The notes under the pieces are model-generated. The model did no database searches and had not been told where the DNA came from. It worked only from the letters and a program-made list of their open reading frames with translations. A stretch of 29,208 nucleotides of DNA from a virus: positions 1 through 29,208 of IMG/VR virus record IMGVR_UViG_3300036804_000011; one strand, 5' to 3'. Numbering within the stretch: the stretch's first letter is position 1; each line of letters opens with the position of its first letter. Of the stretch, positions 1 through 11,179 are shown in pieces. A program made the translations under genes and the position numbers.

Positions 1-90
1 CAGCAGGTTCGGTGTCAGGTAGCTGCGAAGCTGCAATGGAATCGCCCCGGGCGGGGTTGGCAATAGTCCGAACTTGTACTGGCCTACCAT
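1..90 (-). CDS. Partial unknown phage protein, N-terminal 30 residues only
   Basis: An open frame begins with ATG at 90 and runs off the left edge without a stop, giving 30 residues that start MVGQYKFGLLPTPPGAIPL. Its ATG overlaps the stop of the 38-residue gene before it by seven bases, so translation is probably coupled; a GGGAG stretch lies about 12 bases upstream. The proline-rich opening (LPTPPGAIPLQLRSYL) reminds me of actinophage tail-region proteins that begin with an 'LP..P...L.L..YL' stretch and continue into a cysteine-protease-like 'NDxxGDC' motif. That motif would lie outside the window, so this is a weak recollection. The gene is seen; its function is not known. Confidence 0.55.
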   Translation of the reverse strand, partial: MVGQYKFGLLPTPPGAIPLQLRSYLTPNLL

Positions 91-200
91 GCGAATTCTG
101 TTCTCCCGTCGCACATTACGTGTGTGAGAATGAAAACGGCGCCGCCAATGGCGACGCCGATCACCGTGCCCGCCGCGACGGCGAGCACATACCGTTTCAC
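84..200 (-). CDS. Small single-pass membrane protein, 38 aa
   Basis: A GTG start at 200, four bases after the stop of the preceding gene, opens a 38-residue frame ending in TAG at 84. The product reads (M)KRY, then a hydrophobic stretch of about 22 residues rich in A, V, G and I (residues 5 to 26), then a short polar tail with C30, DGR and a final W. One transmembrane helix with a basic N terminus is clear. An AAGTGA stretch upstream may serve as ribosome binding site, and the end overlaps the next ATG. It is too short for a typical holin, but small single-pass proteins do occur near tail and lysis genes. Function unknown. Confidence 0.6.
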   Translation of the reverse strand: MKRYVLAVAAGTVIGVAIGGAVFILTHVMCDGRTEFAW

Positions 201-204
201 GCTG

Positions 205-570
205 TCACTTCAATTGCAGACCGTGCTTGGCCTGCCACGCCTTAAAGCTGGCTTCGCCGTCGAGCTGGCGCGCGGCGTGCGGCACCCACGTCGAAAACCC
301 CTCGTTCGAGTGGCCGTGCGACTCCATCAACTTCGCGAATTCCTTTGGGCCGAGCTCGTTCTTCTTGACTTGCAGCGCATGCTCAGTCATCTTCTCGAGG
401 GCTTCGTGGACGTCGGTCGTCGAACCATCTGGGACGCCGTCGGCGGTGATGTACCAGACGCCGTCCTGGCGGCGCGCGATGACGATGTGCTCGCCGCTTC
501 CATCGACTTCGGTGAGCACCAGCCGGTCGTTGCCGATGACGCTGATCTGGTGATGCGTTGTTGCCTGCAT
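205..570 (-). CDS. Hypothetical protein, 121 aa, tail-region gene
   Basis: The frame is open further upstream, but the ATG at 570 is chosen because AAGGAAGG sits about 9 bases before it and it begins just after the previous gene stops at 587. The product (MQATTHHQISVIGNDRL...) has a beta-rich first half (residues 6 to 45, with GEHIVIARRQDGVWYITADG) and a helical, charged second half (residues 50 to 121) ending in KAWQAKHGLQLK. There is no signal peptide or membrane segment. I do not recognise a family. Placed after the tail fibres, it could be a small accessory virion protein, a fibre chaperone or an early lysis-region gene; nothing in the sequence decides. Confidence 0.75.
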   Translation of the reverse strand: MQATTHHQISVIGNDRLVLTEVDGSGEHIVIARRQDGVWYITADGVPDGSTTDVHEALEKMTEHALQVKKNELGPKEFAKLMESHGHSNEGFSTWVPHAARQLDGEASFKAWQAKHGLQLK

Positions 571-586
571 TGTTGAACCCTTCCTT

Positions 587-934
587 TTAGGTGACGTTGC
601 TGGGAGTGACGTTGATGGATGCGCCCGTACCGGACACGATGACCGAGCCGCCCCCGAATGCGGCCGAGCCGACGAACGTGCCGCCGGTGGTGCCCGATGC
701 CGAGTTGACGCCAGCTTCGACGTATGTGGCTGCCGCACAGGGAATGTTGACCTGTGAGCCGTTGGTGCCGCCCGTGGTGAGCGCCGTCCATGTGGTTAGC
801 GCGCGGGTGTAGCTGCCGCCTGATGCCTCGTTGGCCCCGGTTGTGCCGGCCGCGGACGTGAATAGGCAGATGTATGCGCCGAGCGCAGCGATCGCGTTCG
901 ACGCCGCCTGCAACGTCGGGTTAGGGATTCCCAT
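587..934 (-). CDS. Small minor tail / tail fibre type protein, 115 aa
   Basis: ATG at 934 follows a good AGAGGAA ribosome binding site, 21 bases after the stop of the large fibre gene. The product starts MGIPNPTLQAASNAIAALG and continues with 'YICLFTSAAGTTGANEASGG.YTR', a pattern I recall from short actinophage tail proteins in which a helix is followed by a small beta sandwich (residues 20 to 115). The C-terminal two thirds is rich in G, S and T with alternating hydrophobics, as in beta-structured fibre tips. A TGGTNGSQVN stretch resembles GTNGSQVANG at the C terminus of the neighbouring fibre. It is probably displayed at the tail tip; whether it is a separate fibre piece or a chaperone is not known. 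Confidence 0.7.
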   Translation of the reverse strand: MGIPNPTLQAASNAIAALGAYICLFTSAAGTTGANEASGGSYTRALTTWTALTTGGTNGSQVNIPCAAATYVEAGVNSASGTTGGTFVGSAAFGGGSVIVSGTGASINVTPSNVT

Positions 935-955
935 TGCGTGTTCCTCTCGATGTGG

Positions 956-3717
<2,762 letters not shown>

Positions 3718-3721
<4 letters not shown>

Positions 3722-3903
3722 GGCGTGTAGAGGTCATCCCAGCCGGCGACGTCGGTGGTGACCTTAGCGACGGCGCCAGAGTCCGTAGTAGCGACCAGCC
3801 ACGCATGGACGGCGAGCGGGCCGACTTCTGGGAACACTGTGCGGATAGCGACTGCGCCGGTACCAGGGTCGCGTTTGACGTGTCCCGCTTTGTATTCGGT
3901 CAT
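3718..3903 (-). CDS. Small tail-region protein, 61 aa
   Basis: ATG at 3903 has a strong AGGAG ribosome binding site, 7 bases after the previous stop, and its end overlaps the GTG start of the fibre gene (GTGA). The product (MTEYKAGHVKRDPGTGAVAI...) looks like one small beta domain, with VAIRTVFP, AVHAWLVATT and AVAKVTTD as probable strands. There is no membrane segment or catalytic motif. Tight coupling to the two large fibre genes suggests a small tail component or fibre assembly partner. I recall similar short genes among minor tail genes in mycobacteriophages but no assigned function. Confidence 0.7.
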
Positions 3904-3910
3904 CGTTCTC

Positions 3911-6388
3911 CTAGTTGCTTATGTCCATCGCGTATGAAGCCCAGTACACGGATTGGGCGTCGGTGGCGGTGAACGCCACGGTGGATGCGCCCGGCGCATC
4001 GCCGAGCACCAGCCCGAAGTTGTATGTGCCGGTCGAGTCGCTGAAGTTGTACCGCTGCGACTGGCTGTATGCGCTGACCGCGCCCGCAGCAGTGCTGGAT
4101 CCGTTTTGGATGGTGACGAACGCCTGCACAACACGGTGGCCGGTGGCCGACGCGATACCAGTGTGCGAGAACGCCGTACCGCTGCCCGTCACCGAGACTG
4201 GAGTTCCTACTGTCGCCGCGTTGTACGAGACAGACTGGATAGCGACAGCGGCAAGGCCGCCGCACGCGATTACCGCTGTGACCGTCTGTGCGCTGGAGCC
4301 TGCCGGAATCTTGAGGTTGTAGAACTGGACGAAAGCAGTCCGGTTGCCGTAAGCGGTCGTCCACACGCCGGGGCCTTGCGGACTCATCAGGGTTGAGCCG
4401 AACTTGACGCTGGTGATGCTGCCTGAATTGGCCTGTTGCCCAGACATGAACGCGACAGCGACGGTTACCATAGTGTCGTCAGCGCCGGGGGTGTGCTGCT
4501 CTGTAGTTGTGTAGGGGTTGGAGTAGAAAGTGCCGTTGTTGTACGCGGTAATCGAGGAACCGGATGCCCCGAAGTTCACGGTGTTCGGCGCGATACCGAT
4601 AACATTCGACGCTGGGATCGCGGTAAGCGACGGGACAACGGTCGACACGGCGTTGCCTGTCGAGCTGCCACCATTCTGGGATTGGTAGATCCCGTCGATC
4701 GTGCCTTGCGCCAAGTTCGTGGCGTTGGTGGCAGACGCTATCGCCATCGACGCGTTAGTGCCCGCCGTGGTCGCCGCAGCGGTGTTCGCTTGGATAACCG
4801 TCCCGGTAGTCGGAGCCGCATCAGTTGGGGCGGTCGTGTCGTTGACTACACCAGACAGCTCGAGCAGATCATTCCACGCGCTGTACCAGGTGGGTTTCCC
4901 GTTGGTGCCCAACGTGCCCGGCGCATCTGTGGATGTGCCTACTTGGTAGGTCAGGTGGAAGACATCGGATGTGATTCGCAGGTCGTTGACCACGCGGGTC
5001 AACCATGCGATGCCGTTGTTGGCGGTCGAGTTCACTGAGGCTACGTCGGCGCCGAGATTTGAACCGCCGAGAACATTGGCAATGCTGGTTGCGGAGAAAA
5101 GTCCGGTGGTCGTGTTGAGGTTAAACAGCGAGTTGAGCATTTGGCCGAGGGTGGCGAATTCGTTTGTCGCCAGCCCGGTCTGCGTCGTCACCCATGTGTT
5201 GTATGCTGGCGCGACGGCCGCAAAGACGGCTATCCAGTTGCCGGGATTGTTGGCGATCGCTGTCAGGATGGCTTGCAGGAACGTCGAGTTTGCCGCGTTC
5301 GATGCTGTGGAGTCGTTTTGTAGCGTCGTCAAACCGTTTTGCAGTGTGGCGATCAGGCCACCGGAAATGCTGACGCTCGCGCCGCCGTAGCGCACTGTGC
5401 CGCCGGTGGCTGTCGAGTCCAGCACTGGGCGCAGCACGACGCGGTTCACGCTGCCGTCGTTCGGGATGGTCAGCGTATCCGTCAGTTGACCTGCGACCGC
5501 GCCCGACGGCGGGTCAACCCATCCTGTCGTGGCGCCGGTCGGCACACCCATCGACGTCAGGGATTGGATGGCGACCTGCGTGTTGTTCAAGTAGAGGATG
5601 GCTGTCAGTTCGATCGGCTGCCCGGTGCATTCGAGCCCGACAGCCAGGACGGGCATCGTGATCGCTAACTGCTGGCCGGCCGATACCGGGATCGGATTGG
5701 ATTTGAACGCGTGAACGCCGCCGTCGGCGGTGACTAGCGCCGAGCCGGGTGTCCCGGTGTAGCTGTAGCTGGGCCATTGGTAGTAGCAGGTCGAGTCCCA
5801 CGTCCAGCCCGCGCCGGGCGCGAACGAGATGGCGCCCTCGAAATACGGATTCCACAACGGCTGCGCCGGCGCGCTGGTGACCGACGTCGCCGACACTTCC
5901 ACACCAACCGACGTCGGCAGCAATCCCCACAAGTTCGACGCGTTCAGCGACGAGTTCGGGGTCAACACGGTTTGAAGCCATGACGCGAACGAGGACGCCG
6001 TCGCGGTCGGCAGCCCTAGATCCTCGAAGATCGTTGTGAAGTTCTGCTGCAAATCCTTGTTGCTGGCAATGCCTTCCAACGCCAGCAGGGCTTCGTTGAC
6101 TGTCGACCAGCTCCCGATCGGCAATCCGGTGACCTGGGAAACGAACTGTTCGATGATCGCCAGCGAGTACGGAATCCCCGGTGTGAGGCCCGCATAGGCT
6201 GACGTCGACGCGGCGGTCCATCCTGGCGACTGCTGGATCTGCGTCTGCCCCAGCAGTGCTGTGACGGCATCCTGTGTGCGCGACGCCAGGTTGGCAGCCG
6301 TGGTGCCCGAACCATCGGTAGCCGAACCGCTGCCTGTGACCGCGAACGGGACCGCCGGCGACGGCGGCTGATTATTCGGTGTCGTCAT
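3911..6388 (-). CDS. Minor tail protein, 825 aa
   Basis: ATG at 6388 lies inside the end of the preceding gene (17-base overlap). The N-terminal region (residues 1 to about 160) is helical and rich in A, S and T. Residues about 175 to 350 look like a beta sandwich of carbohydrate-binding type (LWNPYFEGAISFAPGAGWTW, then strands with ALVTADGG and LAITMPVLAVG). Residues 355 to 560 are again helical with many T, A and N, consistent with a trimeric stalk. The last 240 residues form a beta domain ending GDAPGASTVAFTATD...WASYAMDIS, with a related version inside the 540-residue minor tail protein. It is a probable receptor-binding or baseplate fibre; the receptor cannot be told. Confidence 0.8.
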   Translation of the reverse strand: MTTPNNQPPSPAVPFAVTGSGSATDGSGTTAANLASRTQDAVTALLGQTQIQQSPGWTAASTSAYAGLTPGIPYSLAIIEQFVSQVTGLPIGSWSTVNEALLALEGIASNKDLQQNFTTIFEDLGLPTATASSFASWLQTVLTPNSSLNASNLWGLLPTSVGVEVSATSVTSAPAQPLWNPYFEGAISFAPGAGWTWDSTCYYQWPSYSYTGTPGSALVTADGGVHAFKSNPIPVSAGQQLAITMPVLAVGLECTGQPIELTAILYLNNTQVAIQSLTSMGVPTGATTGWVDPPSGAVAGQLTDTLTIPNDGSVNRVVLRPVLDSTATGGTVRYGGASVSISGGLIATLQNGLTTLQNDSTASNAANSTFLQAILTAIANNPGNWIAVFAAVAPAYNTWVTTQTGLATNEFATLGQMLNSLFNLNTTTGLFSATSIANVLGGSNLGADVASVNSTANNGIAWLTRVVNDLRITSDVFHLTYQVGTSTDAPGTLGTNGKPTWYSAWNDLLELSGVVNDTTAPTDAAPTTGTVIQANTAAATTAGTNASMAIASATNATNLAQGTIDGIYQSQNGGSSTGNAVSTVVPSLTAIPASNVIGIAPNTVNFGASGSSITAYNNGTFYSNPYTTTEQHTPGADDTMVTVAVAFMSGQQANSGSITSVKFGSTLMSPQGPGVWTTAYGNRTAFVQFYNLKIPAGSSAQTVTAVIACGGLAAVAIQSVSYNAATVGTPVSVTGSGTAFSHTGIASATGHRVVQAFVTIQNGSSTAAGAVSAYSQSQRYNFSDSTGTYNFGLVLGDAPGASTVAFTATDAQSVYWASYAMDISN

Positions 6389-6779
6389 CCGGCAGACCGG
6401 CCCGCGCCTGCGCTGCCGCGAGCATCTGAGGGTCGATCTTGCTGCGCAGCTCCGTCAATGCCGCTTCGCGCTCTTGCGGCGTCTTCGCCGTTTCAACCTG
6501 CTCGACGAGCGGCGCAAACTCCGGAAAGTGGCGAGCCATCTGCCGCAACACAACCATCGCCTGATGGATGACAGCGTCCTGCGTTGAGAGCGGCTGCGTG
6601 CGCGCCGGCAACGTGTCAGTCCCGGCCGGCGCCTGCGCGCTCTTGGCGAGCTCCGGATGAATGCGGATCCCGTCGTCGTACAGCTTTTCGGCCCACTCGT
6701 AACAGACCCGCGCGGCCGGTGGAATCATCTTGACCAGCACAGCGCCGATCAGCTTGGCTTGAATCTTCTTGTCGTCCAT
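6372..6779 (-). CDS. Small helical tail-module protein, 135 aa
   Basis: The frame is open further upstream, but ATG at 6779 is chosen because it overlaps the stop of the preceding gene by one base (TGATG), a usual coupling arrangement. The product (MDDKKIQAKLIGAVLVKMIP...) is almost entirely helical and charged. Residues 5 to 35 are amphipathic and include CYEWAEKLYDDGIRIHPEL; residues 65 to 125 contain VETAKTPQEREAALTELRSKIDPQML and an acidic end (DDDTE). Short helical proteins of this sort sit between minor tail genes in several mycobacteriophages without known function. A role in fibre assembly is a guess from position. Confidence 0.75.
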   Translation of the reverse strand: MDDKKIQAKLIGAVLVKMIPPAARVCYEWAEKLYDDGIRIHPELAKSAQAPAGTDTLPARTQPLSTQDAVIHQAMVVLRQMARHFPEFAPLVEQVETAKTPQEREAALTELRSKIDPQMLAAAQARAGLPDDDTE

Positions 6780-8401
6780 CACACCTGATCCTGTGCAGCC
6801 CAGCCCGACACCTGTAGACCGTTGCTGTCCGCGGGGTTGTTGAAAACGAAACCGGTATAGCGGAAACCCGGGCCGTGCGGCACCAGGCCACCGGTATCGA
6901 CCCACGTACCCAGCGGGGTAAGAGAGTTGTTCTTATACACGGCAAGCGTTTTAGTGTTGTTGTTGTAGCTGATCGTGTAGTTGTCGTTGTTCGAGACAGC
7001 GTTGCTGATCGTCGAACCTTCCGACTGCCACGTTGTCGGGCTCGTGCCGATGACAAAGTTGATCTGGTTGTTCGGCTCGGTGAATTCGACGCCGAGCCAG
7101 CTCGTCATGGTGATGTCGGAGCACAAGACGACGATGGTGCTGCCGGCGCCGTTGTTGAGCATGTTGACGTTCACGCTGACGTTGTCGGTGTTGAGCGCGG
7201 TGAAGTAGCGCATCGCCGACACCGCATTGCCGAACAGGTTGTTCTGCGCCGACACGCCATAAGCCAACGGCGGGGCCGGGTCGAGACTGACCGCGATCCC
7301 GGCCATCGGACCCGTCGCGGCAGTGGACGCGGAAATAGCCATCGACGCGGTTCCTGGCGCGTCGGCAATCGCCAAGTTGCCCGCGTTGCTGCCGCTGCCG
7401 GTGAAAATGTTGGCGATGTCACGCACCGAACCGGTGTTGCCTGTCGACGTCATCGTCAGGAACGCTTGGCCGGCCGCGAACGCGGCAGCCACATACTTGC
7501 CGGCCGCCGATGTGACTGTCTCCGTCAACATCTCCGCAGCCGCCGATTGCGAACTGACGAACGACCCGGGCGTGATGCCGGATGTGCCGTTATAGACTTC
7601 CGAGTTTCCGATGATGACAGCCATATCGGCGTTCACGTCGTAGGCCAGAGTGCCGCCAATTGTCGGTGGATTCATCAGCCAGAACAGCTCGAGCCAACCT
7701 ACTGTGCCGCCACCGGAGTCGATTGCGCCCGCCGATGCCATCGGGGCCGGCGTCGTTAAACCCGTCGGCGTGAACGTGCAGGTCCGCTCGAGCGCCGCAT
7801 AACTGCTCGGCGACACTGGCACGGCAGCGACCCAGGCGAGAATGATTTTGTCGATCGCCGCAGTCGGATAGTGCAGCCAGTCCAGCGCGCTCGGCGTGCC
7901 GATGTCGGTGGCGCCCCCGACGCCGTCGCTGTCGAATTGCACAGTGCCCAGGGTGGTGTTGTCGTAGATGACGGTGGTGCCGTTGACCGGGGTCCAGTAC
8001 GTGCCGAGCGCGCTGCGCTGGAACGTGTCGTTGAACGCCAGAGCAGACATCGACGGCTGCGAGCTGAATGCGTTGGGGAAGTTGACCTGACGGCGTGCGA
8101 CGCGGCCGTAGCGGATCTTGTACGGGTTGCCGCTGCTGTCGGTGACAAAGATTTCGCAGTTCGCGCCGGCCGGGACCGGGTCGACCGTGGTGTGCGGGAT
8201 GCCCTGAAATAGGACTTTGCTCGCGGTGATTTCGCCGTCGACAGTGGCGAGTACCGCGCCGGTCGTGTCGGTGAAGACCGCGTATGCGCTGGCGCTGCCG
8301 CCTGTAGGCCAAGTATCGCCGATGACAGGAAGGATCGGCGGCATCGACCACGTTGAGCCACTTGACAGCACGCAAGTGAACATCAGTGGTTCGGTTATCA
8401 T
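6779..8401 (-). CDS. Minor tail protein with C-terminal LamG-like domain, 540 aa
   Basis: ATG at 8401 has GAAAGG about 6 bases upstream, 13 bases after the previous stop. Residues 1 to about 110 form a small beta domain ending YKIRYGRVARRQVNFP, like the baseplate-anchoring head of actinophage minor tail proteins. Residues about 165 to 377 are a beta domain (IDKIILAWVAAVP ... ADAPGTASMAISAST ... MAGIAVSLDP) that resembles the C terminus of the 825-residue protein. Residues about 385 to 540 (NAVSAMRYFTALNTDNVSV, then WLGVEFTEPNNQINFVIG, NYTISYNNNTKTLAVYKNN) have the strand pattern of a concanavalin or LamG-like jelly roll, often carbohydrate-binding. It is a probable adhesion protein of the tail tip. 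Confidence 0.8.
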   Translation of the reverse strand: MITEPLMFTCVLSSGSTWSMPPILPVIGDTWPTGGSASAYAVFTDTTGAVLATVDGEITASKVLFQGIPHTTVDPVPAGANCEIFVTDSSGNPYKIRYGRVARRQVNFPNAFSSQPSMSALAFNDTFQRSALGTYWTPVNGTTVIYDNTTLGTVQFDSDGVGGATDIGTPSALDWLHYPTAAIDKIILAWVAAVPVSPSSYAALERTCTFTPTGLTTPAPMASAGAIDSGGGTVGWLELFWLMNPPTIGGTLAYDVNADMAVIIGNSEVYNGTSGITPGSFVSSQSAAAEMLTETVTSAAGKYVAAAFAAGQAFLTMTSTGNTGSVRDIANIFTGSGSNAGNLAIADAPGTASMAISASTAATGPMAGIAVSLDPAPPLAYGVSAQNNLFGNAVSAMRYFTALNTDNVSVNVNMLNNGAGSTIVVLCSDITMTSWLGVEFTEPNNQINFVIGTSPTTWQSEGSTISNAVSNNDNYTISYNNNTKTLAVYKNNSLTPLGTWVDTGGLVPHGPGFRYTGFVFNNPADSNGLQVSGWAAQDQV

Positions 8402-8414
8402 TCAACGCCTTTCA

Positions 8415-10184
8415 TCACGATATGAGATGCACGCCGACGTTCTGGATGGCGTCCAAGGCTTTCTTCAACATGCGAGAGAACCGTTCGCCCGCGGTGAGCG
8501 CGGCGCGGTTCTGCCCGATCTTCATTTGGAAACTGAATGCGCCGTCTTCGCCACCAACCAAGTTCATCTCGTAGAGCTGGTCGATAAACAGCATGTCGAT
8601 GCCCATGCGCTGCAAGCAGCCTGACGTCGACATGATCCGATCCCCGATGGCGCAGTGCAGCCCCGGAATCACCCAGGAACGCGTGTCGATGACCAGGGTG
8701 TGCGACGTTTCGGCTTGTGTCGCATCGAAACCGCCGCGCATGATCGCAAGCGCAGAAATCGACCAGGCGTTGCTCTCGGCGCCCTGCTGGAACACTTCCC
8801 ACAGATGAACCCAGCCGAGGTTGGTCTGACGTCCGGTGTTGTACCAGACATCCCACGCGGCGATGGTGCCCACCAAGAAAGGCATGATGATGTCGCTGGC
8901 GATGTCGCCGGCGCTGTCGAAACCACCGAGCAAGAAGTAGCCCAACAGGTTTCCGACGGACTCGATCACTAGTTTGACGATTGCGTCGGCGCCCGGGTTG
9001 TCGCCACCTACGGTGACGTTGACCGCTGTCGCTTCGCTGTAGGTGACGACGGATTGCAGGTCGTTCCAATGAGAGTCGCGCACACACAAGCTGGGCGTGG
9101 ATGCGAAGCTGCCCAGGAATCCGGTCTGCCAATACTCGTCGGGGTACAGGGCTTCGTTGTCGCTGACCGGTTGCAGAATGTCTTCGATGAATCCGTCGCC
9201 CCAGGTGAGCACCGAGCGCGCAGCACCGAGCACGACGCCGAATCCTGCTGTCGTGAAGAAGGTTCCACCAGGCAGCGTGAATCCGGATTTATCGGTGACG
9301 CCGAACACCAGCGCGCCGTTAGCGACAGTGTTCGTCAGCAGGTTCGGCGGCGTCTGATCGCCTTCCGCGGTGAATATGCGCCGGCCTTCCAAGCAGAGCT
9401 GACCATCCTCCAGCGGGTCGCCGACCGTGTTGTCGAACGTGTTCATCCGTGATGCGATGATGTTCCACAGCGCCGTCGAGTTGAGGAACGTGGTTTTCAT
9501 CTGCATGTGAACTTGCCAGTCCGCAGGGTTGAGCGAGTCGATGACTTCGTCAGCCCATTGCGTCAGGTCGGCCGGGTCTTGCGGAATGATAAGCTCGGCA
9601 AGCGATTCCGAAACCTGAATGCGAAGTAGGTTGAGCAGGAACAGAACTGGGATCGTCCAGTCGCCGGGACCGAATTCGATCCATACCCGCGGGAACTGAA
9701 ATACTGGGATGGGTAGGACAGGGTTTGGCGGGCAGAGCATGAACTGCGGATACTGCATATCATCGTTGATGAAAAACGTGAGAGTGTCGCAGCCCTCTTT
9801 GGTTTCGGCTGACCAGTGATGCCCGATACCAGACCATTGCAGCTCGCCGCCGTACATGACCACACGGCAGACGATGTTCTTGCACGCGTTCGGATTGTTC
9901 GGCACGTTGGCAATCCACTTCGCGATGTAATGCGAAGCGCGGACAGTGAACTGGCCTTGTGAGCTGATGTTGTAGCGCGTCGGGAACTGGTAGCCGGGAA
10001 ACAGATCGCGGATGTTGATGCGCCCGCAATACACCAGACCGGGACTCTGGTCGATGTTGTTGGAGTAGAACATCACGACTGGTTTGGCGTTCTTCCACGC
10101 CGTGTGCTGCGCGCGGATCGCGGCTATCTGAGGTTTCGCGGCCTGCATCGACGCGTTGATCGCGCTGATGGCCGGTGCTGTCAT
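8415..10184 (-). CDS. Minor tail protein, probable tail hub (Gp37-like), 589 aa
   Basis: ATG at 10184 overlaps the previous stop (ATGA). This is the second gene after the tape measure, the usual place of the hub or Tal protein. The first 200 residues carry RINIRDLFPGYQFPTRYNIS and VVMYGGELQWSGIGHHWSAE, and the C-terminal part has DTRSWVIPGLHCAIGDRIM followed by FIDQLYEMNLVGGEDG. These match my memory of the large minor tail proteins of mycobacteriophages related to the 'Gp37-like' siphovirus family (ReqiPepy6). A glycine-rich hydrophobic stretch near the middle (NLLGYFLLGGFDSAGDI) may be membrane-active. No enzyme motif is seen. It likely joins tail tube, distal tail ring and fibres. Confidence 0.8.
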   Translation of the reverse strand: MTAPAISAINASMQAAKPQIAAIRAQHTAWKNAKPVVMFYSNNIDQSPGLVYCGRINIRDLFPGYQFPTRYNISSQGQFTVRASHYIAKWIANVPNNPNACKNIVCRVVMYGGELQWSGIGHHWSAETKEGCDTLTFFINDDMQYPQFMLCPPNPVLPIPVFQFPRVWIEFGPGDWTIPVLFLLNLLRIQVSESLAELIIPQDPADLTQWADEVIDSLNPADWQVHMQMKTTFLNSTALWNIIASRMNTFDNTVGDPLEDGQLCLEGRRIFTAEGDQTPPNLLTNTVANGALVFGVTDKSGFTLPGGTFFTTAGFGVVLGAARSVLTWGDGFIEDILQPVSDNEALYPDEYWQTGFLGSFASTPSLCVRDSHWNDLQSVVTYSEATAVNVTVGGDNPGADAIVKLVIESVGNLLGYFLLGGFDSAGDIASDIIMPFLVGTIAAWDVWYNTGRQTNLGWVHLWEVFQQGAESNAWSISALAIMRGGFDATQAETSHTLVIDTRSWVIPGLHCAIGDRIMSTSGCLQRMGIDMLFIDQLYEMNLVGGEDGAFSFQMKIGQNRAALTAGERFSRMLKKALDAIQNVGVHLIS

Positions 10185-11179
10185 GGCGCCGCTATGAGCG
10201 GTGTCGAGAACGGCTCGTTATACCATCTGTCCAAGTTGAGTTCGAGCCGTGCCCCGTTGGGGTTGGTGCAGTTGATTGCCCTTATGACGCAACCATCTCC
10301 GGTCGATCCCATCCCGGGCTGGATCGGATACTCGAGCGCCCTGCCGTTCATCCGGTTCAAGACAGGGTTGCCGTTCGCGGCGATGATCGGCTCCATGTCC
10401 GGCCGCGAGTACAAGTCGCAAATCTCGCCTTCAATGAACGGCGTGAACAGCACAGTCTTTCCGAGGTCGGACTGCCCGCGGCCGTATTCTTCCCAGCCGA
10501 AACTGTAGTCAGGGAGCTGCCATTGAACCTGATCGGTCGCATACCACCAGGGCCAGATCATCACCGAGGACGGGTTGTAGTAGGGCAGCGTGAACCACGT
10601 CGAGTTGCCGCCGGTGAGGTAGGGGTCTTCCCACGCGAAGGTCACTGTGCCGCCGTCGTAGAATGGGAATTCGCAAGCGACCGTCATCATCACCGAGCCG
10701 TACAGCAGAACGTGCGGGTCGATGCCCTCGAAGTTCTGTGCTTGGAACGACTTTGCTTCTTGCAGCAGCCGCGCATTCAGTGTGCGTTCGCCATCATCGG
10801 ATGTGTAGATGATGGTCGACTCCTGTTCGATCGACCACATCGCTTTGAACCGTGAATAGATGGTGTGCCACAAGTGCGGGTCGTGGTCGAGCGTGGTCCC
10901 GGTGATCGGATTCAGGACATGCACGGTGAAAACCACGTCGCGCCGTTTAGGCACCCACGACTGGTAGACCGCGCCGAACATGCCCGGCGACCAGTTCGTC
11001 TTGAACGGCGAATCGAACAAGCCGGTGGAATGCGGTGCCAGCCAGATCCCTTCGGCGCCCGCTCCCGGGCCGGCGATGGTCATGCGGTCTTGCCCGTCAT
11101 ACCGGACGATTTCGATACGGTCGGCTTGCCGCATCAGCGGATGCCGGAACTGCATCAGTTGGGGAGATGTCACGGCCAC
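10181..11179 (-). CDS. Distal tail protein (Dit-like minor tail protein), 332 aa
   Basis: The gene directly follows the tape measure with a 10-base overlap. GTG at 11179 is the longest supported start; a second GTG two codons later (11173) is also possible, and neither has a strong ribosome binding site, so coupling to the tape measure gene is likely. The product (MAVTSPQLMQFRHPLMRQAD...) is beta-rich throughout, with aromatic-rich strands such as DPHLWHTIYSRFKAMWSIEQ (residues about 100-119) and LPYYNPSSVMIWPWWYATDQ. Position and composition match the first minor tail protein of mycobacteriophages, equivalent to Dit, which forms the ring where the tail tube meets the tip. Confidence 0.8.
   Translation of the reverse strand: MAVTSPQLMQFRHPLMRQADRIEIVRYDGQDRMTIAGPGAGAEGIWLAPHSTGLFDSPFKTNWSPGMFGAVYQSWVPKRRDVVFTVHVLNPITGTTLDHDPHLWHTIYSRFKAMWSIEQESTIIYTSDDGERTLNARLLQEAKSFQAQNFEGIDPHVLLYGSVMMTVACEFPFYDGGTVTFAWEDPYLTGGNSTWFTLPYYNPSSVMIWPWWYATDQVQWQLPDYSFGWEEYGRGQSDLGKTVLFTPFIEGEICDLYSRPDMEPIIAANGNPVLNRMNGRALEYPIQPGMGSTGDGCVIRAINCTNPNGARLELNLDRWYNEPFSTPLIAAP

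Noticed and set aside
6780-6905. Longer form of the 135-residue tail protein starting at 6905
   Set aside because: The added part overlaps the end of the LamG-like protein in another frame and is arginine and glycine rich; ATG at 6779 fits the one-base overlap.
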